This document shows positions 36,547 to 45,802 of a stretch of 64,000 nt of DNA, one piece after another. The number at the start of each line of letters is the position of its first letter. Position 1 is the first letter of the stretch. The DNA is from Nocardioides ochotonae (lineage in GTDB: Bacteria; Actinomycetota; Actinomycetes; Propionibacteriales; Nocardioidaceae). The DNA is taken from assembly GCF_011420305.2 (NCBI RefSeq), contig NZ_CP061769.1, positions 3,645,001 to 3,709,000 of the forward strand, written 5' to 3'. Made by a program: the position numbers and the translations under genes. Below the pieces are notes generated by a model. The model saw only the letters and a list, made by a program, of their open reading frames with translations. It was not told the origin of the DNA and did not search any database.

Positions 36547-37908
36547 CTAGCGCGATGCCACCTCCGGAGCACAACCGGCTCGCAGAGCCACGCGGAGCAT
36601 GTCGTAGCCGCGCAGGATCCGGGTCGGGCGTCGGACCCCCGCCTCCACGGTCAGCGCAGGGAAGCGCCGGGTCAGCGTCTCCAGACCGACCTGGCCCTCC
36701 ATCCGGGCCAGCGACGCTCCAAGGCAGTAGTGGCGCCCGGAGGAGAAGGAGACGTGCTCTCGGGCCTTGGCCCGGGTCACGTCGAAGCGCGCGGGGTCCG
36801 CGAACACCTCCGGGTCGCGGTTGGCCGCGGCCAGCAGCGCGGTGATCACCGACCCGGCCGGCACCTCCACCCCGGCGAGCACGGTGTCGCGGGCGGCGAC
36901 TCGGCCGGTGAGCAGCACCGGCGGGTCCAGGCGCAGGACCTCCTCGACCGCGTCGAGCCAGCGCTCCGGCTGCTGGCCCAGCAGCTCGCGCTGCTCGGGG
37001 TGGGCGGCCAGCAGCGCGACGCCGTTGCCGAGCAGGTTGACGGTGGTCTCGAAGCCGGCCGCCAGCACCAGCCCGGCGGTGGAGCGCAGCTCGGTGTCGG
37101 TGAGCCCTCCGCTACCGTCGTCGTGCTGCGCGGCCACCAGCTGGCTGAGCAGGTCCTCCCCCGGCGCGCGGCGTACCTGCTCGAGGCGGTGGGTCAGCCA
37201 GGCCTCGAAGTCGCGCAGCGCGGCCTCGACAGCGTGGAAGCGCGACCAGGACAGGCCCAGGTCCAGGCTCGGCGCGGCGGCGCTGCCGAGCCGCAGGACC
37301 ACGTCGCGCTCCTGCGCGGGCACGCCGAGGATGTCGGCGATGACGGTGACCGGCAGCAGCGCGCAGTACGCCGGGACCAGGTCGAGGCTCGGCTCGGTGC
37401 GGGCCCGGCGCTCGAGGTCGTCGGCGAGCCGCTCGGCGATCTCGCGGGTCCGCTCGGTGAGGTCCTGCACGGCGCGCGCCGAGAACACCCGGGTCACCAG
37501 CTTGCGGTACCGCGTGTGGTCGGGGGGCTCGGTGACGAGCAGCGACGGCGGCGAGAGCGGCCCGAGCGGCGCGTCGGCGTACCCCCACTCGGCCAGCCGG
37601 GCGAGCGGTCCCCGGGCCGGCGCGACCGCGACGCCGGAGCGCAGGTCGGGGCTGCCGAGCACCTCACGGACCACCGCGTGGGAGGAGGTGACGTGGGCGA
37701 ACCGGCTGCGGGTCAGCGGACCCGCCCGGCGTACCTCCTCGGCGATGCTCCAGAACTCCTCCCCGCCCGCACCGCTGTGCACCACCAGCCGGGCGTGCAG
37801 GTCGCCGCGGCGGGCCGCGAGCGTCATCGCCGTGCGGGGCAGCGCGTGGCCCAGGCCCCACCGCACCGACGCGCGCGTCCGGGCGAGGGGCGGACTAACC
37901 TGTGCCAC
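36547..37908 (-). CDS. Cytochrome P450
   Basis: A 453-residue soluble bacterial P450. The oxygen-binding I helix is LVLAAGFETTVNLLGNGVAL, ExxR is in VEEVLRLDPPV, and the haem loop is SFSSGRHYCLGASLARMEGQ with the proximal Cys. Start GTG follows GGGAGGT. No redox partner gene is adjacent. Divergent from a TetR gene with palindromes between, so it is probably under TetR control and inducible by its substrate. Confidence 0.92.
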   Translation of the reverse strand: MAQVSPPLARTRASVRWGLGHALPRTAMTLAARRGDLHARLVVHSGAGGEEFWSIAEEVRRAGPLTRSRFAHVTSSHAVVREVLGSPDLRSGVAVAPARGPLARLAEWGYADAPLGPLSPPSLLVTEPPDHTRYRKLVTRVFSARAVQDLTERTREIAERLADDLERRARTEPSLDLVPAYCALLPVTVIADILGVPAQERDVVLRLGSAAAPSLDLGLSWSRFHAVEAALRDFEAWLTHRLEQVRRAPGEDLLSQLVAAQHDDGSGGLTDTELRSTAGLVLAAGFETTVNLLGNGVALLAAHPEQRELLGQQPERWLDAVEEVLRLDPPVLLTGRVAARDTVLAGVEVPAGSVITALLAAANRDPEVFADPARFDVTRAKAREHVSFSSGRHYCLGASLARMEGQVGLETLTRRFPALTVEAGVRRPTRILRGYDMLRVALRAGCAPEVASR

Positions 37909-37924
37909 AGGTACCTCCCATATC

Positions 37925-37953
37925 GGTACGTTGCCGTACCAACTACCGTACGG
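37925..37953. promoter_or_regulatory. TetR-type operator palindromes
   Basis: GGTACG-TTGC-CGTACC (37925-37940) and CCGTACGG (37946-37953) are perfect palindromes sharing the CCGTAC core. They fill the 74-base gap between divergent P450 and TetR starts, the expected place for an operator controlling both. Confidence 0.65.
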
Positions 37954-37982
37954 CGGAGGGCCCGACACGGCAAGGAGTCCCG

Positions 37983-38579
37983 ATGACCCACGCTGACCCC
38001 GCACCCGCCACCTCTCCCCCCGCGGAGCACCGTGCCCGCCTGCTCGCGGCGATGGCCGAGGCGCTGCGCGACAACCCGTTCGCCGAGGTCACCGTGTCGG
38101 AGGTCGTGCGCCGCGCGCGCACCTCGCGCCGCACCTTCTACCAGCACTTCGCCGACCGCGACGCCTGCCTGGTCGCCCTCCTGCAGGACCGCAACACCCA
38201 GACCGTCGCCAGCATCGAGGCCGCGATCGACTCCTCGCTGCCGCTGACCGAGCAGGTCGTGCAGGCGGTGAGCGCCTGGGTGGAGGAGGTCGCCGCCGAC
38301 CCCGGGCTGACCCTCGCCTGGATCCGGGAGGTCCCGGCGCTGGGTGCCGCCGGGCGCGAGCTCACCCGGATGGCCAACGACTCCTTCGCCTCCCTGATCG
38401 CCCGGGTGGCCGAGGAGGCGGGCGCCGGCGAGCTGTTCGCGGCCCGCGCACCGCTCGCCCTGGTGCTGATCGGTGGGCTGCGCGAGCTGGTCGCCCGGGC
38501 GGCCGAGGACGGCGACGACGTACGCCAGCTGCGCGAGACCGCGATCCTGGCCGCGCTCTCCCTGCTGGGCGCCGACTGA
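37983..38579 (+). CDS. TetR-family regulator
   Basis: A 198-residue TetR protein. The N-terminal helix-turn-helix is FAEVTVSEVVRRARTSRRTFYQHFADRDACL. The C-terminal half is a ligand-binding helical bundle with no known effector. AAGGAG precedes the ATG. Probably represses itself and the divergent P450. Confidence 0.92.
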   Translation: MTHADPAPATSPPAEHRARLLAAMAEALRDNPFAEVTVSEVVRRARTSRRTFYQHFADRDACLVALLQDRNTQTVASIEAAIDSSLPLTEQVVQAVSAWVEEVAADPGLTLAWIREVPALGAAGRELTRMANDSFASLIARVAEEAGAGELFAARAPLALVLIGGLRELVARAAEDGDDVRQLRETAILAALSLLGAD

Positions 38580-38659
38580 CCTGCCGGTGAGCCCGGCCCT
38601 GGTCCGATGCCGGGTCCGGCCCGGGTCCGATGGCGGTGGACGCCCGGGACACCGCCGCC

Positions 38660-38665
38660 CATGAT
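38660..38665 (+). promoter_or_regulatory. -10 box of a leaderless gene
   Basis: CATGAT, one base from TATGAT, ends six bases before the second in-frame ATG of the P-type ATPase gene. This is the main reason for choosing that ATG. Confidence 0.4.
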
Positions 38666-38671
38666 CGGGAG

Positions 38672-41257
38672 ATGGGTCCGCCCCCGCGGGATCTCGACAC
38701 CTACTGGGCCACACCGGCCGACACGGTCCTTCGCTCGCTGGAGGTGACCGAGGCCGGGTTGTCCGCACAGGAGGCCGCGCGGCGCCTCGACGAGGTCGGC
38801 CCGAACCGGCTGGCAGAGGCCCGGCACGGCAGCTGGCTGCGGACGCTCGGTCAGCAGTTCGCCGACCCGGTGATCCTCATCCTCGTCTTCGCCAGCCTGG
38901 TCTCGATCGTGCTGCGCGACGTCACCGACGCCGCGATCATCCTCACCATCGTGGCCCTGAGCGGACTGCTCGGGTTCTACCAGGAGCACCGCGCCTCGGT
39001 GGAGATGCAACGGCTGCTCGCCCTGGTGCAGGTGCATGCGGACCTGCGCCGCGACGGCACCGACGTCGAGGTCGCCGTCGAGGAGGTCGTGCCCGGCGAC
39101 GTCGTCGTCCTCAAGGCCGGGGACGTCGTGCCCGGCGACTGCCGGATGCTCGACGCCGACGCGCTCCAGGTGGACCAGGCGCCGCTGACCGGCGAGACCT
39201 TCCCCCAGCACAAGCACCCCGAGCCGGTGCGCGCCGACACGGTGCTGGCCGAGCGGCACGACGCGCTGTTCCTCGGCTCGCACGTCGTGAGCGGTCGCGG
39301 GCTCGCGGTGGTGGTGCGCACCGGCGCGCGCACCGAGCTGGGCCGGCTGTCGGGACGACTGGAGGAGAGCGCCCCGACCACCGGGTTCGAGCGCGGCGTG
39401 CGGGGCTTCGGGCTGCTGCTCGCCCGGGTCACCTTCGTGCTGGGCCTGGTGATCTTCGGCCTCAACCTGGGCCTGGACCGGCCGTTCGCCGAGTCGCTGC
39501 TGTTCTCCCTCTCCCTCGCGGTCGGGCTGACCCCGCAGATGCTGCCGGCGATCGTGGCGGTCAGCCTGGCCGTCGGCGCGCGGCGGATGGCGTCCGAGCG
39601 GGTGATCGTGCGCCGCCTGGACGCCATCGAGGACTTCGGCGCGATGGACGTGCTGTGCACCGACAAGACCGGGACGCTCACGGAGGGGACCGTCCGGCTG
39701 CACGCGGCGCTGGACGCCGCCGGCACCCCGAGCGAGGAGGTGCTCGCGCTCGCCGCGCTCAACGCGGGGCTGCAGGGCGGGTATGCCAACCCCATCGACG
39801 CCGCCGTCGTGGCCGCCCGCGCCCCGGACCCGGCGTACGCCGCGGTGGACGAGGTGCCCTACGACTTCACCCGCAAGCGGCTCGGCGTGCTCGTCGAGGG
39901 CCCCGACGGCCGTCGTCTGGTCTGCAAGGGCGCCTACGACTCGGTGATCGGGGTCTGCGTCCCCGAGACGCCCCACGCCGAGCTGGACGCCCGGTTCCGC
40001 GAGCTCAGCGACGCGGGCCACCGGGTGCTGGCGCTCGCTCAGCGCGAGCTGCCCGGGGTCGACACCGTCACGGCCGAGGACGAGCGGGACCTGGTGTTCG
40101 CCGGGTTCCTCGTGCTCACCGACCCGCCCAAGCAGGACGCCGCCCCGGTCCTGCGCGAGCTGGCCGCCGCCGGCATCAGCGTCCGGATGATCACCGGCGA
40201 CAACCAGCGGGTGGCCGCACACGTCGCCGGCGAGGTCGGCCTGGACCCGGCCGGGCTGCTGACCGGCGCGGGCATCGACCGGCTGGAGGAGGACCAGCTG
40301 GTCTCGCAGGCACGCGAGACCCAGGTCTTCGCCGAGGTCGACCCGGCGCAGAAGGAGCGGATCATCCGGGCGCTGCGCTCCGGCGGCGCCACGGTCGGCT
40401 ACCTCGGCGACGGGATCAACGACGCCGGTGCCCTGCACCTCGCCGACGTCGGCATCTCGGTGGATACCGCCGTGGACGTGGCCAAGAGCGCGGCCGCGAT
40501 CGTGCTGATGGACAAGGACCTCGCGGTCCTGGAGCACGGCGTCCGGCTCGGCCGCCAGACCTTCGCCAACACGTTGAAGTACATCACCACGACCGTCAGC
40601 GCGAACTTCGGCAACGTGGCGAGCATGGTGGTCGCCTCGGCGTTCCTGCCGTTCCTCCCCCTGCTCCCCCGGCAGATCCTGCTGCTCAACTTCCTCTCCG
40701 ACATCCCCAGCACCACGCTCGCCGCCGACCACGTCGACGCCGAGCAGCTCGAGCGGCCGCAGCGCTGGGACATCGGGTTCATCCGGGACTTCATGGTGCT
40801 GTTCGGCCTGCTCAGCACCGCCTTCGACCTGCTGACCTTCGCGGTGCTGCTGCAGGTCTTCGACGCCGGCTCGACGTTGTTCCGCTCCGCCTGGTTCGTC
40901 GGGTCGACCCTGACCGAGCTGGCCGTCCTGCTCGTGCTGCGCACCCGCCGGCCGGCGTACCGCAGCCGCCCGGGCAGGGCCCTGCTGATCACCTCCGGCG
41001 TGGTCGCGGTCGTGACCATCGCGATCCCCTACTCCACCGGCGCCTCCCTGCTCGGCCTGCGTCCGCTGCCCGCCGCCGTGCTGGGGTCCCTGGTGCTGAT
41101 CACGCTGGCCTACGTCGTCGCCGCCGAGGCGACCAAGCACTCCTTCTACCGCGCCGCGGCACGGCGTGCCGAGCGCCCGCGACCCGCCACGCTCCCGCCG
41201 GCAGCCCGGGCCATGCGGCGCCGGCTGCGCCAGTCCGCGCGCGAACACAGCGGGTGA
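38672..41257 (+). CDS. mgtA: P-type ATPase, MgtA-like (Mg2+ import)
   Basis: An 861-residue P3B-type ATPase expected to import Mg2+. It has an N-terminal cation-ATPase domain (SLEVTEAGLSAQEAARRLDE), actuator TGE in QAPLTGETFPQ, phosphorylation site DKTGTLTEGT, and hinge GDGINDAGALHLADVGISVD. The TM4 motif SLAVGLTPQMLPAIVAVSLA matches magnesium transporters. Ten membrane spans are visible. An ATG 14 codons upstream is in frame, but the chosen one is six bases from CATGAT and begins MGPPPRDLDTYW. No Mg2+ leader structure was recognised upstream. Confidence 0.85.
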   Translation: MGPPPRDLDTYWATPADTVLRSLEVTEAGLSAQEAARRLDEVGPNRLAEARHGSWLRTLGQQFADPVILILVFASLVSIVLRDVTDAAIILTIVALSGLLGFYQEHRASVEMQRLLALVQVHADLRRDGTDVEVAVEEVVPGDVVVLKAGDVVPGDCRMLDADALQVDQAPLTGETFPQHKHPEPVRADTVLAERHDALFLGSHVVSGRGLAVVVRTGARTELGRLSGRLEESAPTTGFERGVRGFGLLLARVTFVLGLVIFGLNLGLDRPFAESLLFSLSLAVGLTPQMLPAIVAVSLAVGARRMASERVIVRRLDAIEDFGAMDVLCTDKTGTLTEGTVRLHAALDAAGTPSEEVLALAALNAGLQGGYANPIDAAVVAARAPDPAYAAVDEVPYDFTRKRLGVLVEGPDGRRLVCKGAYDSVIGVCVPETPHAELDARFRELSDAGHRVLALAQRELPGVDTVTAEDERDLVFAGFLVLTDPPKQDAAPVLRELAAAGISVRMITGDNQRVAAHVAGEVGLDPAGLLTGAGIDRLEEDQLVSQARETQVFAEVDPAQKERIIRALRSGGATVGYLGDGINDAGALHLADVGISVDTAVDVAKSAAAIVLMDKDLAVLEHGVRLGRQTFANTLKYITTTVSANFGNVASMVVASAFLPFLPLLPRQILLLNFLSDIPSTTLAADHVDAEQLERPQRWDIGFIRDFMVLFGLLSTAFDLLTFAVLLQVFDAGSTLFRSAWFVGSTLTELAVLLVLRTRRPAYRSRPGRALLITSGVVAVVTIAIPYSTGASLLGLRPLPAAVLGSLVLITLAYVVAAEATKHSFYRAAARRAERPRPATLPPAARAMRRRLRQSAREHSG

Positions 41258-41298
41258 CGCGGCAGCGGGTGACCGGGCCGGGCCGGGCCGGCCCGCCC

Positions 41299-41463
41299 TC
41301 ACCGCGCGAGGCCGCCCCGCGGCGTCCGATCGGCGTGGCGGCCCACCCGTCCCGGCGTGCCGTGGTGTCGCCGTTCTGCGTCGTGCTGCCAGGTCGGGAC
41401 CAGCACGCGGGTGACGAACGCCGCCAGCGCAAGGGCGGCCAGGATGACACTCAGGGTCAGCAT
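41299..41463 (-). CDS. Possible small membrane protein, 54 residues
   Basis: An open frame starting MLTLSVILAALALAAFVTRV, one hydrophobic span followed by a basic tail (HDAERRHHGTPGRVGRHADR). This is the layout of real small membrane proteins rather than of random GC-rich frames. The ribosome site is weak. A GACGTC-TCTC-GACGTC hairpin lies about 22-37 bases upstream. It ends convergently about 40 bases from the MgtA-like gene. No family recognised. Confidence 0.35.
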   Translation of the reverse strand: MLTLSVILAALALAAFVTRVLVPTWQHDAERRHHGTPGRVGRHADRTPRGGLAR

Positions 41464-41632
41464 CGTCGTCTCGCCTTCAGACAGGACGTCTCTCGACGTC
41501 GTACCAACCGAGCCCCGCTGCTGAGGATCGGCTTCCCCCTGTCACCCGTTCGAGCGCGGCACGATCTCGCCCGTCCGGGTGACGCGCGGGCGGAGCGTCC
41601 CGGACGGTCTCGCGACCGGGGCGGAAATACAG

Positions 41633-41663
41633 GAACGGCCGGCGAGATCCTCGCCGGCCGTTC
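41633..41663 (-). terminator. Hairpin terminator after tRNA-Ala
   Basis: Perfect 14-base arms GAACGGCCGGCGAG around a 3-base loop, ten bases past the tRNA 3' end. On the minus strand it is followed by CTGTATTTCC, a weak T-rich tail. It fits a tRNA terminator. Confidence 0.8.
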
Positions 41664-41671
41664 GTGTCTTC

Positions 41672-41746
<75 letters not shown>

Positions 41747-41824
41747 ATCGCGTCGTGATGACGCGGGCGAAACGTTAGCACCCGCTCCCCCGGGCCAGCC
41801 AATCGGCCCGAGGCGAGGAGCGGG

Positions 41825-42718
41825 TCAGGACCCGAAGGCCCGCTGGCTGTCGCCCTCGGTGCGGGCCGCGCGCTCGGCACGCTCGGCGTCCGCGGCCTCG
41901 CGGGCGATCTGGCTGTCGGCGTCGGTGCGACCCGAGGTCCACACGCCGGTGTCGTCGAGGTCGATGGTGCGCACCGAGCGGCGCGCCGCCGCGGGCTTCG
42001 AGACGTACGTCGGGAGGGTGACCGGCACCGGGTCCCAGAGGCCGGTCTCGGCGTCGGGGGTGACGGTCACGACGCTGAACTCCTCGGTGCTCTCGCCGGG
42101 CGCCTCGTGGTCGGCCTCCTCGGCCGTCGCGGACACCAGGGGAGCCTGCTCGGGCTCGGCCGGCGACTCCTCGGCCGCCGCCGAGACGGGGGCAGCGGGA
42201 CGCGCGACGCGCGCGGAGAGGCCGCGCTCCTGGCGCACCATCAGCCGGCACGCGACCAGCCAGGCCACGAGGACGGCCACGGGGGCGGCGACCCACCACC
42301 ACGAGATCACCGAGAACGACGCGAGCCCGATGACCACGGCGTTGGCGCCGAGGATCGCGACCAGCACCCGGCGACGACGGGCCGCGGCGCGGTTGGCGGC
42401 CTCGCGGCGCGCGCGGCGCTGCGCGGGGGTGAGTACGACGGGGGCCGCAGCGGGCACCTCGACCGAGGGAGCGGAGGGAGTCGAGGACCCCGAGGGCTTG
42501 ATCGCCACGACCGGCGCGGAGGGCGTGCGGCCCGGAGTGAGCACCGTGCGGGAGCCACGGTCCACGGGCTCACGGCGCGCCAGCACCCGCATGGTGTCGG
42601 AGAACCGCTCCACCGAGCGGCTGCGGACCGCCTCGTCGTGGTGCTTGAGCGCCTTCGGGACGAGATAGACCGCCCACGCCACAGCCAGGGCGAGGAAGAT
42701 GAGTGCGCTCGGGTTCAC
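41825..42718 (-). CDS. glpR: SepX/GlpR divisome membrane protein
   Basis: A 297-residue actinobacterial cell-division membrane protein. The N-terminus NPSALIFLALAVAWAVYLVP is a membrane segment followed by the conserved KALKHHDEAVRSRSVERFSD; a central hairpin of two spans is near residues 115-160 (VLVAILGANAVVIGLASFSV). The C-terminal half is acidic, disordered and cytosolic. In Corynebacterium the homologue GlpR is the membrane receptor of the gephyrin-like MoeA paralogue Glp; in Streptomyces SepX supports septation. TAGGCT eight bases before the GTG suggests a leaderless message. It lies in the expected conserved order with rimJ, mog, moaC and moeA. Confidence 0.88.
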   Translation of the reverse strand: MNPSALIFLALAVAWAVYLVPKALKHHDEAVRSRSVERFSDTMRVLARREPVDRGSRTVLTPGRTPSAPVVAIKPSGSSTPSAPSVEVPAAAPVVLTPAQRRARREAANRAAARRRRVLVAILGANAVVIGLASFSVISWWWVAAPVAVLVAWLVACRLMVRQERGLSARVARPAAPVSAAAEESPAEPEQAPLVSATAEEADHEAPGESTEEFSVVTVTPDAETGLWDPVPVTLPTYVSKPAAARRSVRTIDLDDTGVWTSGRTDADSQIAREAADAERAERAARTEGDSQRAFGS

Positions 42719-42847
42719 GAGTCAAGAGCCTAGGAGCGCGGCCCCACCGACTTCCGGAGATCGGCAGGTGTGTCGCAAAACTACTGGTGAGGCTCCTGTG
42801 ACTGGCCGACATTTCTCGGGCCCGTCTCGCCCACCGGACATCCGAAA

Positions 42848-42867
42848 GCCCCCGAGCAGCCCGGGGC
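42848..42867 (-). terminator. Possible terminator after rimJ
   Basis: On the minus strand, GCCCCG and CGGGGGC arms with a short loop are followed by TTTCGG, just downstream of the GNAT stop. The remaining sequence up to glpR has no gene and probably holds the glpR promoter. Confidence 0.4.
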
Positions 42868-42880
42868 GACCTGCCGGAGC

Positions 42881-43498
42881 TCAGGACTTGTCGAGCCGGT
42901 CCAGCATCGAGCCCCGGCGCTCCTCGCGGGTGATCGCGTAGAGCCGGTGGTCGCGCCAGTCGCCGTCGATGTGCAGGTAGCGCGGCGCGAGCCCGTACTC
43001 GTGCAGCCCGAGCTTCTCCACCACCCGCAGCGAGTTGGAGTTCTCGGGGCGGATCGCGATCTCGATGCGGTGCAGCCCCAGCGGTCCGAAGCAGTGGTCG
43101 ATGACCATCGCGACCGCGCGCGGCATGATCCCGCGCCCGGCGACCTCGCGGTCCAGCCAGTAGCCGATCGAGGCGAACTGCGCCGACCCGCGCACGACGT
43201 TGTTGACCGTCACCTGCCCGACGAAGCGGTCGTCCACGTCGATGGCGAAGGGGTACGTCGTGCCCTGCCGCGCCTGACGGTGCAGCGTCCGCACCAGGGC
43301 GCGGTACGACGTGGGGCGGGCGTCGGCGCCCGGCGGCACGGTGGCGTCCCAGCGCACCAGCCACGCGGCGTTGCGCGAGCGGACCTCGCGCCAGGCGTCG
43401 CGGTCACGCAGCGACAGCGGGCGCAGCAGCACCGGCCCGGAGCTCAGCCGCACCGGCCAGGCCACGCCGGCGGACGGCGAGACCCGCGCGCCGCTCAA
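42881..43498 (-). CDS. GNAT acetyltransferase, RimJ-like
   Basis: A 205-residue N-acetyltransferase of the RimJ/RimL group. The acetyl-CoA loop is DREVAGRGIMPRAVAMVID, then LGLHRIEIAIRPENSNSLRV and VEKLGLHEYGLAPRYLHIDG. It may acetylate a protein N-terminus. I chose the TTG start because it overlaps the mog stop as TTGA and follows GGGGAG at six bases; a GTG eleven codons later is possible. Lies in the conserved glpR-moeA cluster. Confidence 0.86.
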   Translation of the reverse strand: MSGARVSPSAGVAWPVRLSSGPVLLRPLSLRDRDAWREVRSRNAAWLVRWDATVPPGADARPTSYRALVRTLHRQARQGTTYPFAIDVDDRFVGQVTVNNVVRGSAQFASIGYWLDREVAGRGIMPRAVAMVIDHCFGPLGLHRIEIAIRPENSNSLRVVEKLGLHEYGLAPRYLHIDGDWRDHRLYAITREERRGSMLDRLDKS

Positions 43499-44010
43499 TG
43501 GTCGCTCCCCACGACCTGCTCGGCCGCGTGCACCAGCACCGGCTCGAGCACCGCGAGGCCGTCCTTGACCCCACCCCGCGAGCCGGGGAGGTTCACCACC
43601 AGGCACTCCCCCACGACCCCGGCGAGACCCCGGGAGAGCACCGCGGCGGGCACTCCCTGGGCGACCCCGTGGGCGCGGATCGCCTCGGCGATGCCCGGCA
43701 CCTCGCGGTCCAGCAGCTCCCGGGTCACCTCGGGGGTCCGGTCGGTCGGGGTGAGGCCGGTGCCGCCGGTGGTCAGCACGACCCGGGCGCCGGCGTCGAG
43801 CGCCGCGCGGATCGCCGTACCGACCGGTGCGCCGTCGGGCACCACGGCCGGCTCACCGGTGGTGAACCCGAGGCGGCGCAGCGCGTCGCGGATCAACGGG
43901 CCGGTGGTGTCCTCGTAGACACCCGCGGCGGCCCGGTTGGAGGCGACGACGACGGCGGCGGGGAGCCCGCGGGCCTCCCCTTGGGTGCCCGCGTCGGGGC
44001 CGCTGCTCAC
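43495..44010 (-). CDS. mog: Molybdopterin adenylyltransferase (MogA/MoaB)
   Basis: A 171-residue MogA/MoaB-fold protein that adenylylates molybdopterin before metal insertion. Motifs are [20 protein letters not shown], the nucleotide loop [18 protein letters not shown], and [23 protein letters not shown] start overlaps moaC by GTGA and the stop overlaps the GNAT start, so moaC-mog-GNAT is translated as a chain. Confidence 0.92.
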   Translation of the reverse strand: MSSGPDAGTQGEARGLPAAVVVASNRAAAGVYEDTTGPLIRDALRRLGFTTGEPAVVPDGAPVGTAIRAALDAGARVVLTTGGTGLTPTDRTPEVTRELLDREVPGIAEAIRAHGVAQGVPAAVLSRGLAGVVGECLVVNLPGSRGGVKDGLAVLEPVLVHAAEQVVGSDH

Positions 44011-44489
44011 GCGCGGCTCCAGTCGCCGGACCGGCCGCCGGACTTGGCCTCCACGCGGATGTCGGTGATCACGGCGCCCTTGTCGACGGCCTTGACCATG
44101 TCGACCACCGTGAGGGCGGCGACCGAGACGGCGGTGAGCGCCTCCATCTCGACGCCGGTGCGGTCGGTGGTGCGCACCGTCGCGCGGATCGCGACCGCGT
44201 CGTCCTCGACGTCGAGGTCGACGGTGACACCCGAGATCGCCAGCGGGTGGCACAGCGGCACCAGGGCGGGTGTCTGCTTCGCGGCCATGATCCCCGCGAC
44301 CCGGGCGACCCCGAGCGCGTCACCCTTCGGCACGCCCTCGCCGCGCAGCAGCGCGACCACGTCCGCGGAGACCAGGACGCGCCCGGAGGCGGACGCCGTA
44401 CGCGCGGTCACCTCCTTGGCGGAGACGTCGACCATGCGCGCCGCGCCGGTCTCGTCGACGTGGGTCAGCTGGGCCGGGCGGTCGGTCAT
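44007..44489 (-). CDS. moaC: Cyclic pyranopterin monophosphate synthase
   Basis: A 160-residue enzyme completing cyclic pyranopterin formation in molybdenum-cofactor synthesis. Signature regions are [40 protein letters not shown] and [20 protein letters not shown] followed by [13 protein letters not shown] follows a GGAGGACCCC ribosome site. Full length. Confidence 0.96.
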   Translation of the reverse strand: MTDRPAQLTHVDETGAARMVDVSAKEVTARTASASGRVLVSADVVALLRGEGVPKGDALGVARVAGIMAAKQTPALVPLCHPLAISGVTVDLDVEDDAVAIRATVRTTDRTGVEMEALTAVSVAALTVVDMVKAVDKGAVITDIRVEAKSGGRSGDWSRA

Positions 44490-44526
44490 GGGGTCCTCCA
44501 GGGGACGAGGCGGGAAACGCCGGGAC

Positions 44527-45795
44527 TCAGCGCTCGGTGTCCAGCGGGATCACGTCGACCCGCTCGCCCGCGGCGATCATGGTGGCGTCCTCGGGGACCA
44601 CGATCAAGGCGTTGGCCGAGGCCAGCTCGCCGATCATGTGCGAGCCCGCGCCGCCGACCGGCGCGACCGAGGCCCCGCTGCTCTCGACGACGTACTCGGC
44701 ACGCAGGAACTGCCGCTTGCCGGCGGGCGAGGCGACCGACCGGGTCAGCCGGGCCGGGACGGTGGGGCGCACCGGCGGCTCCATCCCCATCAGCCGGCGC
44801 AGCGCCGGCAGCACGAAGAGCTGGAAGGAGACGTAGGAGGAGACCGGGTTGCCCGGCAGCGTGAAGATCGGGGTGCGGTCCTCACCGACGAACCCGAAGC
44901 CCTGCGGCTTGCCCGGCTGCATCGCGACGCCGCCGAACCAGACGCCCGTGGGCGCGAGCGCCTCCTTGACGACGTCGAAGTCGCCCTGGGAGACGCCGCC
45001 GGAGGTCACCACGACGTCGGCGCGGACCAGCTGGTCCTCCAGCGCCTCGAGGAACGCCGCCGGCTCGTCGGGGACGATCCCGACCCGGTAGGCCAGCGCC
45101 CCGGCACGGCGCGCGGCGGCGGCCAGGAGGAAGGAGTTGCCGTCGTAGATCGAGTCGTGGCCCAGGGGCGTGCCGGGCTCGCGCAGCTCGGAGCCGGTGG
45201 AGAGCACAACGACGCGGGGGCGCGGGCGCGAGCGCACGGTGGCGCGGCCCAGCGAGGCCAGCAGCCCGAGGTGGCGCGGGCCCAGGACGGTGCCGTGCTC
45301 GACGACGAGGTCGCCGATCGAGACGTCCTCGCCGGCCGGGCGCACGTGCTGACCGCGCGCGGGGGCCCGGTCGATGCGGACCTGGGCGACACCGCGGTCG
45401 GTCCACTCATAGGGCACCACCGCGTCGGCGCCGGCCGGCACCGGGGCGCCGGTCATGATCTTGGCCGCGGTCCCGGGCGAGAGCGCGAGCAGCTGGGCGT
45501 TGCCGGCCCCGATCTCCCCCACCACCGGCAGGTGCACGGGGGCGTCGGCGCTGGCGCTGGCGACGTCGCGGTGCACCACGGCGTACCCGTCCATCGCGGA
45601 GTTGTCGAACGACGGCAGCGCGACCTCGGCGACGACGTCCTCGGCGCAGGCGAGGCCGAGCGCGTCCATCAGCGGCTGCGGGTGGTCCGGCAGCGGTCGC
45701 AGGTCGCGCAGCACCCGGTCGAGGTGCTCCTCGACGCTGACCAGCCGGTCCGCGGGCGCGGGGGCGTTGCCGGACTCGTTCGTCGCGTCGCTCAC
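44527..45795 (-). CDS. moeA: MoeA/Glp gephyrin-like protein
   Basis: A 422-residue molybdopterin molybdenumtransferase-fold protein. It contains [40 protein letters not shown], the MoaB-like domain [15 protein letters not shown] and [16 protein letters not shown], and [20 protein letters not shown]. Its place next to glpR, a GNAT and UDP-glucose pyrophosphorylase matches corynebacterial Glp, which binds Wag31 and GlpR in cell division. Because moaC and mog are also in the cluster, it may serve molybdenum cofactor synthesis, division, or both. GTG start. Confidence 0.9.
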   Translation of the reverse strand: MSDATNESGNAPAPADRLVSVEEHLDRVLRDLRPLPDHPQPLMDALGLACAEDVVAEVALPSFDNSAMDGYAVVHRDVASASADAPVHLPVVGEIGAGNAQLLALSPGTAAKIMTGAPVPAGADAVVPYEWTDRGVAQVRIDRAPARGQHVRPAGEDVSIGDLVVEHGTVLGPRHLGLLASLGRATVRSRPRPRVVVLSTGSELREPGTPLGHDSIYDGNSFLLAAAARRAGALAYRVGIVPDEPAAFLEALEDQLVRADVVVTSGGVSQGDFDVVKEALAPTGVWFGGVAMQPGKPQGFGFVGEDRTPIFTLPGNPVSSYVSFQLFVLPALRRLMGMEPPVRPTVPARLTRSVASPAGKRQFLRAEYVVESSGASVAPVGGAGSHMIGELASANALIVVPEDATMIAAGERVDVIPLDTER

Positions 45796-45802
45796 GCGCG
45801 GC

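Noticed and set aside
38138..41302. 1054-codon minus-strand open frame opposite the MgtA-like gene
   Set aside because: Val/Gln/Gly/His-rich composition with no domains; the plus strand has all P-type ATPase motifs.
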